Source: Neostapfia colusana
Taxonomy: Eukaryota; Streptophyta; Magnoliopsida; Poales; Poaceae
Direction: 5' to 3'
Assembly: GCA_030760725.1 (NCBI GenBank)
Contig: JASWHV010000016.1
Location: 12,391,084-12,455,083, forward strand
Length of the DNA: 64,000 nucleotides
Shown: positions 55,039-64,000 of the stretch, piece after piece
Layout of the letters: every line of letters begins with the position of its first letter
Numbering within the stretch: position 1 is the stretch's first letter
Notes under the pieces: model-generated
Databases searched by the model: none
What the model was told of the DNA's origin: nothing
Seen by the model: only the letters and a program-made list of their open reading frames with translations
Translations under genes and position numbers: made by a program

Positions 55039-56662
55039 TGTAGGATTGAAGAGCACGTGAAAAGCTACCAGAGGGGGGTGAATGGTAGATTAAAACTTTT
55101 CGCAGCGGAAACAACAAAAACCCCTCAGCAAAAAATCAATCGGTTAAAGAAACCGTGTGTGCAAGTGTTTTCAAACGTGTTCAACCATGACAAATCAAGT
55201 AGAGAGGTAGAGAATCAAGTCACGGATCTAATTCAACAAGAATCACTTGAAAACACGAAATAAAACGTGAGATACGATCAAAACATTAAACGAAGATCAA
55301 TCTGTTCTACCCGATATAAAACAGATCTGCAATGCTGCAAAGAAACTCGTGTATCTCAAAAACTACAGATCCGAAGCTCGTGAAAATTTCACAGATGATA
55401 GATAATTGAGTTGTGAAGACAACCCAAAAGGAATCACATCAATCAGATCTGTAAAACTCGAGTTATGAACGAAACACCAAAGCAAAGTCGGTCTGTCCAG
55501 AAACTCGGCGAGAAAGACTTGACGAAAAACAAGTCGGACGAACAAGGCACAAAAGCTCCTCGAAACTATGAACTTTATTCAATAGAAACACAAGAGGAAC
55601 AGCCCAAAGTTCTCTACCCACAAGAGCTCTGGTCTCCCTTGCTTTTATAGCCAGCCCTCAGGCTAAACAATCCAATCTAGGACTCCTACTCCTAATTGAA
55701 CTCGTATCCTAACTTACCATAACTGCTCAGGACTCTCCTATTCGCAGATAGAAGCAATCGTGAGACTTCCAAACACCTTAGGAACGTCCTAAACATTCCT
55801 AAAACAACTCAACTTCATGCCTCGCACAAAATCCTATCATAACCAACTCAAATCTTCCATATTTGAGCCATATCCGACTCAGCCTCAGTCTGAGTACGCA
55901 ATCCAGCCGGTTGGACCTTTCCGACCAATTCTTTACGTCCACTTCTCTTCATCACGCCTTGGAACAATGTTGCCACGTCCATGCACTCCTTGCACATGTG
56001 CAAACACCTTCCAACGACGTACACGCAACCTTCATATGCACTGCCCTTGATCCAAACATGCTGCGCGACCTCCCGATCAACTCAACCACAGCTCCTCCCG
56101 AACTTGGTTGTTGGAACCTCATCTCCTCCCTGAGACTAGTCCAAGGATCCCGTCACCAGCCATGTCTTGAACTCAAGCAACACCTGCACATGAATAAACA
56201 ACCAATTCTTCCAAGCACAAGTCCTCGACTTGACTCACGTTAGTTCGAAAACCACAACACCTTACATGAGCACATCACTTAAGCATGTTGCAAACCATAT
56301 CAAATGATAACAGCCATAACCACCAAAACACACCAAAAACTTAGCAAATTAATACTAAGCAAACCTTCCCATAAAGCAAGTTTGAAACATTGCGAGTTAA
56401 AAGCAAAAACAAGACGCTGCAGTTCTACGAGTTGAACTTCATGGGAGCTCCCTAAAAACAAGCTCCGGACCTCACAGAAGCTCTCCGGACCTTGCAGGAT
56501 CTATCCGGACCTTGCGTCGGACCTTGCCAACACTTGGCGGACCTAACAAAGAACTTGTCGGACCTTGCCACAGAAGAATGTTTTGGCAATATTCAAAACT
56601 TTGAATGTTAATGCTAACTTTTATCCTAATTGCCAATGTATTCAGCACCCATAGGTCTCACA
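55039..56662 (-). mobile_element. Solo LTR of the Sirevirus-like Copia family
   Basis: 1624 bp, TGTGAGACC to CCTACA on the minus strand, with a perfect TSD CTTAT (55034-55038 and 56663-56667) and no internal region. TATA CTATAAAAGC on the minus strand at 55641-55650. It interrupts the transposase between the VAHK codons (about 56675) and the next block near 55033. Its clean TSD fixes the true LTR ends for the whole family in this window. Confidence 0.96.
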
Positions 56663-57409
56663 CTTATGTGCGACTTCTGTCATCACATTATCACCATCGT
56701 CGTTAACAACTTTGACAAACCTCATTTTACCACATTTTAAGCACCTGTTTTCTTTCACATGCTCTTTCCAAAAAAACATACAATTGTCTGTACACACATC
56801 AATCTTCTCACATTTCATATCGAGACCAGACAACAATTTCTTTGACTGATACATATCTTTAGGCACTTTGTGGGGTTGTGGAAGGATATCGCCGATCAGT
56901 TTGATTAGGTTGTTGTAACAGTTGTTGGAAAAGAAGTATCTGGACTTAATTGCCATAAGTATGGTGATGAATGTGAGGAGGGTCACTTCTATGTGTTCAT
57001 GAAGCGACTCTTCTAAAGCTTTAAGAAGCTTGAAGAACGCTCCTACCTCTATTGTTGGAGGATCCTCCGTAGCCTCTGGTTCAATTGCTTGTAGCATCTC
57101 ATCCATCTGATTAACCCCCGTGTTGTCATCATCCTCTTGCACTTCTTGTACGACTTTATAAGTTGTCTCGCCGTGAAAACTCCACACCTCATAATGTGAC
57201 GTGTAACCGTTTTGACACAAGTGTATCAAAAGAGTCATTTTATCAAGCCACTTTGTTTTTCGGCATTTCGTACATGGGCATCGCACCTTATCAATCGTTG
57301 ACAACACAAAGGACCGATCGATAAAAGCATCTTTTTTTGCGAACCATTCATCTGAGTGACCACCTTTGTTGTTCCAACCAATGTACATCCAACTACGGTC
57401 TTCATCCAT
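56663..57409 (-). pseudogene. CACTA TNP2-like transposase, N-terminal part
   Basis: ATG 57407-57409, MDEDRSWMYIGWNNKGGHSD, continuing through the transposase-associated domain with CPCTKCRKTKWL (about 57275) and HLCQNGYTSHYEVWSFHGE. The acidic linker follows (about 57150-57050), then the start of the Tnp2 core with CDNC-like CTDNCMFFWKEH and CLKCGKMRF (about 56790-56710). It is open for about 249 codons up to the solo LTR. This is the best-preserved transposase piece. Confidence 0.9.
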
Positions 57410-58602
57410 GTTGGAGGCTACAGATTAAAGACAGGGAAAATAACGTTAATCTATACTTATCTTGGGACAGATAGGTCCTAAACCCACCCAAGAGTGACCA
57501 AGATGAACGTACTTCTGACGAGACGCCAGGTCCGAATCCAGATGAAATTCGGCAGCATAACCCTGCTGTTCTTTGACTGCACGCCCGATAATGGTGTAGA
57601 AGATAACTTCAGGGTTACACTGTCAAAATCTCGTCCGGATTCAGACCCGCGTCTCATCATAGGCACGACCCCTCGGTCACTCCCAGGCTGTCCAAAAAGG
57701 GACAATTCAGAACCTACCCGGCTCACATGCGTAACGCATATGAGACGGGCCTGTTCGAAACGGGTGATGCATATTCTAAAGGTTTATGTTACTCATTCTT
57801 TTTTGAGTCATTTGTGAGAGAGAGAGAGAGAGAGAGAGAGGAAAGAACGAAAAAGAGAGGGGGAAGAATACGGGTGACCGCCAATGCTCAGGTCTGCGTC
57901 CATGCGACCTAATCCTTGGGCATGTCCGTGATCTTAAGAACAACGGGAGAAGGACGAAATCAAAGCCTGCCGGCCTTTCAGGGGCTCGGGCACCGGACAC
58001 GGGTTGTTGGGTGGTCATTGCGTTCGAGCGTTGGATGGAAGTCAGTCGGGCGCCAAGCCCAGACCGACGGCTCTCGTCGAGCGTCTCTCTGCGTCCTTGG
58101 GTGCTCAAAGCTACGAGGTTCAGGGCCTTCCGGCTCCCGCCGCCGTCACGATGCGACAACCCGGTCTGGAACCATCGTAATTAACATGTTTTACACATGC
58201 TCTCACGTGGTGTATATATATATACCTAACCGTCATGAGAGCATATCACAAACACTCAATTTTATACACAATATTCAACTAAATAATGAAATGAAGAAAA
58301 TATATAGACGGTGGGTGAACGGAGGTATGGCGGAGGAGGCCGGGGGTAGCCGGACGACAACGCAGGGAGGCAGAGGCGCGGGGTGCGGTGTCGGGGGAGG
58401 GCGCCGAAACGGCCAGGGTCAGGGGCGGTGGCGGCCGAGGGCGTGGAGGTGCCGGGGCCGCGGGCTGGGGCTCGGGCGGCTCGGCCGGAGCAGCGGGGGC
58501 CAGCGCAGCGGCGGCTGGGAGCGGTGGGCCTGGGGCGGCGGGCTCGGGGTCAGCACAGACGTGAATGCTCGAGCCGACCCCAGGCCCGCGGGTATATACC
58601 GC
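57410..58602 (-). other. CACTA 5' leader region
   Basis: No supported gene. Contains a (GA)n run at 57818-57842 and very GC-rich DNA at 58320-58560, where long frames on several strands overlap and look like composition artefacts. Probably promoter and leader of the transposase gene. Confidence 0.5.
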
Positions 58603-58796
58603 CTATTTACGACGGCCGGACCCTGGCCGTCGTAAATTAGCTGGTAGTTTTGATGGCTTGACCCTAGCCATCGTAAGCAAGCTTTTATTTACGACGGCCA
58701 AACGTGGCTATCGGAAATAAACTTATTTACGACGGTTGTAGGGCTAGCCGTCGTAAATTAATTTTGTCGTTGTAGATTTGCTAGATTTCTGTAGTG
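58603..58796. repeat. Right CACTA terminus and subterminal repeats
   Basis: Inverted ATTTACGACGGCC ... GGCCGTCGTAAAT pairs at about 58608-58638, 58652-58677 (diverged), 58686-58713 (diverged) and 58722-58760. Terminal CACTACAGAAAT on the minus strand ends at 58796. Confidence 0.85.
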
Positions 58797-59122
58797 ATCA
58801 CAATATAATTAAATAAGAGATATATAGAATTGTATTGACTAGTCTTTATATTATTAGAAATGGTTGCAATTGACGAGAAGATGGATAAAGAAGTACGAAG
58901 AATTTTGAAAAGAGTCCTATAAACAGATCAAGCTATGTGTAACTTACACACATCTTAGCCTAGCAGCCCATGAAGCAAGAAGCACACAAAAAAGCGAGGC
59001 CCATAGAGTACAGATATGTCAAGTCCATAACACATGAGTCTAGTCGATTATCAATTTGTTATTTTTAGGTTTATTTTTAACAGCAATTGATTAACAATAC
59101 ATTAGTAACTAGTTTTGACCTT
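58797..59122. other. Intergenic interval, right flank of CACTA
   Basis: AT-rich. Begins with the ATC duplication; directly continuous with 30326 before the CACTA insertion. No gene seen. Confidence 0.6.
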
Positions 59123-62100
59123 TGTCACACCCGGTTTTTCCGAAGAACAACCAAGTGAATATCACATGTATGCCAGGATCATTTTCTCATACATGTGATG
59201 ACAAATAGTGAAGCATCATTTATTACAAGCCAGGTGTCGAATATAAGTAAGTCTTACATAGTAAATGTCTCGATGGACAATAATAAGTTCATCACAAGTA
59301 GATAAACTAGCAGCGGAATATTATTCTTTAGGGCTCCATCACAGGCGTTGCCCGGGGGTCTTCATGAACCTAAAAACCTTCCTCGGGTCCAAAATCTTGG
59401 TCATTATACACCACCTCATTATCTTGACCTGAGCAGCAATATAAACCAACAAATATGCAAGGTTGAGTACCAATGGTACTCAGCAAGTGTGGGAAAATTA
59501 TATCATGCATGGCTAGAACAAGGAGAGGTTGAACTCATGGTTAAAGCACTACGCAATTAATACCTATCACCTTAGCTTATTAAGCACCTTCATTACTACA
59601 CAGGTGAAATGGTCCCAATCTCCCATCCCATCATCATAATCCAATAACCATAACCAACATTTCCAATGTTAAGCTCCCCGCTTAACTTCCAAAACCATCA
59701 ATCCTCTAATCATGAATAAGTCCAGGCCGCTCTTAACCGTGAGCACAGCTGTCAAGACAGTTTTGACTCTGCAGAGTTTGTACCACTGTACCCAAAAGTA
59801 GTGATTTCATCCCCCGTTGCTGGGTGGACTAAAAGAACCTCCATTATGCCAGTGGCTACGATCCACATTCACACTTCCCAGGTGTGTAGCCAGGAGATCA
59901 CTACGAAGCCTTTACAAAGGGATCCCCGACGAGCCTGGGCCCACTGAGGTTTCACCCCTAACAGCATACAAGAGGCTCCAACCCCGCTGCAGTGGCCCCC
60001 TCTTGAGCCTTGCGGTTCATATGGTAGTCCAGCTGACACCTACTCCCCGCACCATCCAACACACCCATACTACGCCGGGGATACACCTAATTAATTGGCC
60101 AAGCTGCCCCATCTCAGCATGTGGTTGGCACTGTAAAGCCGGGTTACATGCTCCATGAACCGGTCCTTAGGATCCAGGCAAGTACTAAACACAAACCCAA
60201 GTCTCGTGCACCCAGCACACAACCAAAACATCCAACTTGCCTTGATCCCTACCTCTACATAACTCCCAATAGCTCATTCAAGAGTATGGTATAATAAACT
60301 GATGATCTCATGTCCCAAATATCCCATTCTAAGCATGGCTAAGCATATGCATGTAAATAAATGACATGGTAAAATAAATCCCAACCCAAGCTACAAGGAA
60401 AACAAGGTAATGCAATTCTAGGGAAACATTCCTAGCATGGGTTTCATATTTCATTTGACAATGCAAATAATTCTATCTACACATCCTAGCATAGGATCAA
60501 AGTGGTCAAGGACACTTGCCTCCTTCTTGCTGCTCTTGAAATGGGTAGTCCTGGTCTTGGAAAGGAATAACTTGCTCTTGAGCAGGTTCTACATCACACC
60601 ATCACACATAGCAAGAGAAAAACAACAATCCATAAGACATAGTTCACACTTCCATTTCATACAAACCACACATTCATATTTATGAAATTCATTCACCATT
60701 ATATGTGTTGTGGTTACTCTGTGTGTGTTGATCTGTGGCTTACATACACTTTTATTTATATGTACATGATTCCTACTTTGGTGTTCATATTTATACTTAC
60801 ATACTATATATATATATGTGTGTGTGTTTCAGTTTTAAATAAATTCCTTATATTAAGCTACTACACCTTTTCACTACCAAGTATGTATGAAAAGTATTTT
60901 TCTTCTCCATATGTGCCTTCAGAATTTCTACCAACCCTAAACTGAATTCTTTGTATTTTAGAAACTCCATTTATCATTTGCTAGTTGCTATATTTTCAGA
61001 TTTATTCTCCTATGCATAAATGTGTATTTTATTATGAAATTAGTAATACACATCATCTAAACAGAATAGGTTCTGGTCCTAAATAATTTAATAGCATATT
61101 TTGACCTTTGCCTCTGATGTAAACTATTTTATAATTATTTTACCTATTTTCTATAACTATTCTTTACTTAAAAATGTGTCCCTAAATGTGAATAATAAAT
61201 TAAACAGATTCAATTCTGTCAAAATATGTGTTTATCTCACTCCAAAGTTTTCTAAACACTGAGAAAGTCTAACTTAATTTTGACAACATGTTTGTCCCAC
61301 TTTTTAATTTTTTAAACACTAGTTACATATTCAATTTTCTAAATTAATTACTAAACAGGGTTAAAATAATGAACTCACCCCATTACAGGGTCTATAATAT
61401 TATTTTCATAATTTCCAGGGGTCTAGCTACACACTTATCAGAGGTGTTTTTCCTAATTTTTATTAAGTCCAGGGGCTAAAACTGATTTTTAAATGAATTT
61501 ACATGATTTTCTGGAGTTTCAGGGGCTAGATCAGAAGTTTCCGGGGCTAGCTCTTATTTCCCGAGAACCCCAGGGGGTAGCACGTAAGAATTCCAGTCTT
61601 TATAACGCGGGGCTGACGTGAACCGTCCGATTTTAAACCGTCGGCTGAGATTATAACATCGAACCGGTACGCGGGGTTTTAAAGTCTACCGTGCGATTTA
61701 AAATAAACGGCGCACAAGCGGCCACGTCGCTCTGATCGAGCGCGGGCGGCGCTGCCGGCGGCGCACGGCGGCGGGAAGCGGCGATCTCGCCGGAAAGTTT
61801 CAGATCCTCGAGAATTCTGCCTAAAACTGTGATCTTATGGCATAGATCGGTAGAGGGGAGGTCAGGGATCTCACCTCGGGGGTTTTCTGGAGCTCGGGGG
61901 TCCTGGAAAGTGATCGGCGGCGAGGTCCGAGGCAAAACCACGGCGAAGCTCGTCGGCGCTGGATTTACACTGTAAGTCTCCGAGTTTTCTGCACCTGCAA
62001 AGCTCCCCGGAGGCGGTGGATCAAGACCAGCGAGTTAGATCAGAGTTTCCGAGCTTAGATCGGCCAGAATTCACCGGCGAAGTCTCGGTGCTCACCGGAG

Positions 62101-62569
62101 TAAAAATCGCCGATCGCGTGGGAAAAACCGATCGGGGCTGGGGTTTTTATAGCCGGGGAGGGCGGTGAGTCGGTTGTGATCGAGTTTGAGTCTTCCAGGA
62201 TCAGAATTCGGGCTGAGGGACGCGGTTTCCAGTCGGTTACGATCGCGCGCGCTCGGGGGGGGAAAGTCCGGGCCGCAGACGCTCGGGTTAGGGATGACAG
62301 GTGGGTCCCACCTGTCTGTGAGAGATAGCGCGGGCGCGCGGCTGCGGGCTGGCGCGGGAGAAACTGGGCCGGCTGGCGGGTTTCGGCCCACTGGCCGGTT
62401 TTTTTTTCCCGTTTTCTCTTTTTCTTTTTCCATTTCTTTTCTGATTTGAGTTTAATTTGAATTCCAGTTTGAATTTGAATTTTTGCAAAATATGCAACAC
62501 GTCCAAAAATTTTTAAATTCCCCTCTGAACATGGTTTAGTGTTTTGAATCAAAATTTTGGGGTGTTACA
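59123..62569 (-). mobile_element. Solo LTR of a chromodomain-type Gypsy family
   Basis: 3447 bp from TGTCACACCC to GGTGTTACA with a perfect TSD ACCTT (59118-59122 and 62570-62574). Shares segments with the Gypsy B LTR and the 10691 solo LTR (ATCATGAATAAGTCCAGG-like, CAGCTGTCAAGACAGTTTT-like, CATGAACCGGTCCTTAG) but is a separate family. A TATA-like CTATAAAAA reads on the minus strand at 62144-62152. A (TA)n(TG)n run lies at 60805-60828. Confidence 0.93.
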
Positions 62570-63190
62570 ACCTTTTGCTTTTTATATGATGTCAACATTT
62601 TGGTATACAAGATTAAATAATTTAAACACTAGTGCATTTTTTTATAAAAAAGAAAAGTTGAAGTGGTGTGCTTAAAATATTGAACTAGTGTATTAAAAAT
62701 AATGATTTTTAAAATAGAAAATATAATAAATAATTTAAAATTTTATTTCAACAATTTTTAAACTAGCTCACATTTCTTTTAAAATATTTATTTTCAAAAA
62801 ATAATCAAAATATTAAAAAAATATGCTCATATCGGATATCCTTTTATTGTATTAGTTATAAAAACAATCTACTTCAAACAGTTTCAAAGCACACATTTGC
62901 AGTTTGAGAGTAAAAAATGTCTGATGTTTGAAATACAATTTGATCCCGCCCTTCCAGTCATAGATCGCCACATGTTTGAGAGGAAAACCCTCCTTGATGG
63001 CATTCAATGCTCTATAGCGCGAATATCAAAATGCACTACCTGTTGGAACTCTTCTTCGCTGGTAGAGATGACAACGAGTAAAATATTCGTGGATATTATG
63101 CTCATCTACCTGTACCCGTTATACAATATACATACCTGAATCCGTGCCCATTATCCGGAACGGGTAAGAAATGTTACCCTTACTATCGGT
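62570..63190. other. AT-rich intergenic DNA with a possible hAT remnant
   Basis: Nothing coding. At 63064-63180 a stretch with TAGAGATGACAACGAGTAAA and repeated CCGTTA/ACGGGTAA motifs resembles one end of a plant hAT element, without a matching second end. Confidence 0.35.
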
Positions 63191-64000
63191 GTTCAGATTT
63201 CCAACTAGTAACAAATGTACCGCGCATTCTTCCTCGACTTGGCCTAACTAGTAACACTAAGGAATTATCCTAGTTCGAGCAAGATGCCCTAGGTCCAGCT
63301 TGGGGTGTCTCGCTGTTCTTTCTCAAGAATGGGGGGGGTGGTTCTTACAAGTGCGAGACCTTTCCTCATGGGGTTGACAGGTCCTTCTCTATATACCTGC
63401 TCTCCTCTCATATTACAAGTGGGGGAAAAGTCGTGGGAACAGGGACGGCTTGTCCCGTCGTACGCTTGATAGAGCACTTGATGGCGTCGCCGTATCCGTA
63501 GCCTGCCACCGCGCGTGCTCCCATCTTGTCGTTGGGACAATCCATACTAGGGCGCACGGCGACCCGCGTATTACTCCGCTTGGGTTCTGTCGGAGATGAC
63601 GGGCATTCAATACCATGGTCTGGGATGGCAGTCGAGTGACTTCCCACTTAGCCTCAGTGGCGCCTACTCCGTATTGAAGGCCACCCGCTTCCTGCCTACC
63701 CTAGGTCGAGCTCGGGCCTTCCTTCTAGGGTCTTCCCTTCGTCCGTGCCCCGAGGGCGAGGCCCGCGCCCAGCCCCACGGATCGGGTCCGAGATCTCTGT
63801 CCTATCCGCTCCGCCTTATCCCGAGCTCAGGCTCAGGCCCGTTGCTTCATCGCCCCCAACAGGAGGCTTCCCATTTCTTCTAGAGGGGTCGGAGCCGGGA
63901 ACCCTGTCAGTAGCCCCCGAGCCCTTGATCGATTTCGGCAATCGGTTAGGGGGTGTACGCCGGTGGGCTTCGATCCTGCACAGCTAAAAACAAAGAAAAG
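63191..64000. other. GC-rich sequence at right edge, possibly part of a Gypsy LTR
   Basis: An abrupt change to high GC. TCTATATACC near 63392 and GTAGCCCCCGAGCCCTTGATCG near 63912 resemble grass Gypsy LTR sequence (AGCCCCCGAG motif), but no terminus or second copy is inside the window. The open frames on both strands have no recognisable domain. Confidence 0.3.

Larger units (their letters stand above)
30327..58796 (-). mobile_element. CACTA (En/Spm-type) DNA transposon with nested insertions
   Basis: Ends read CACTGCAGGAAT (left) and, on the other strand at the right, CACTACAGAAAT; the 3-bp TSD is ATC on both sides (30324-30326, 58797-58799). Subterminal ends carry inverted ACGACGGCC motifs. 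Coding runs on the minus strand: a TNP2-like transposase (57409 to about 33590), then a TNPA-like gene (about 33470-30690). Removing Gypsy A (18722 bp), the solo LTR (1624 bp) and one TSD each leaves about 8.1 kb, a normal size for an autonomous CACTA. Both genes are broken. Confidence 0.93.

Noticed and set aside
57478..57817. Overlapping frames on both strands upstream of the CACTA transposase
   Set aside because: No domain recognised; more likely leader sequence of the transposase gene.
58320..58640. Gly/Arg-rich frames near the right CACTA end
   Set aside because: GC-rich composition artefact; they run into the subterminal repeats.

Overview
The window is plant nuclear DNA, almost certainly from a large-genome grass. 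This is inferred from the repeat content: a Sirevirus-type Copia family, Tat-type Gypsy elements with an antisense gene, a chromodomain Gypsy family with ~3.3 kb LTRs, a TNP2/TNPA-type CACTA transposon and an Au-type SINE. I see no complete host gene. About nine tenths of the window is transposable-element sequence, and most boundaries could be fixed from target-site duplications (TSDs) read directly.

Layout, left to right. 1-4292: 5' part of a minus-strand Sirevirus-like Copia, cut by the window edge. 4293-4802: unassigned DNA plus a cluster of AAACGG motifs like an Ac/hAT subterminal region. 4803-16795: plus-strand Tat-like Gypsy ('Gypsy C') with a truncated 5' LTR, broken gag, almost no pol, and a ~1000-codon antisense gene split by a solo LTR (10691-13460, TSD CCTGA). 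16796-19303: gene-fragment island with a spliced 3' gene end, an F-box/LRR-like fragment and a hAT MITE. 19304-29059: complete but decayed plus-strand Sirevirus-like Copia. 29168-29355: SINE. 30327-58796: one CACTA element (TSD ATC) swollen by insertions. 59123-62569: another solo Gypsy LTR (TSD ACCTT). 62570-64000: unassigned sequence, with GC-rich LTR-like DNA at the right edge.

The CACTA element is a nest. Its minus-strand TNP2-like transposase is interrupted by a solo Copia LTR (55039-56662, TSD CTTAT) and by a Tat-like Gypsy ('Gypsy A', 35398-54119, TSD CATGT). Gypsy A itself contains a minus-strand chromodomain Gypsy ('Gypsy B', 39049-50971, TSD CCCTG). At both breaks in the transposase, conserved coding sequence resumes on the other side.

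The most interesting signals are: (1) an antisense gene with its own TATA box in Gypsy C; (2) a 111-bp higher-order tandem repeat built from three 37-bp units in the Gypsy A 3' region, matching in period and motif a repeat in the Gypsy A LTR; (3) arrays of CACGTG (G-box/ABRE-like) repeats upstream of the TATA box in LTRs of different Gypsy lineages; (4) multiplied polypurine tracts in the Copia and multiplied primer-site-like motifs in Gypsy B; (5) two Gypsy families that both lost pol but kept gag and the integrase tail. All retroelement reading frames are broken, and the several stops I examined in Gypsy B pol fit C-to-T decay.
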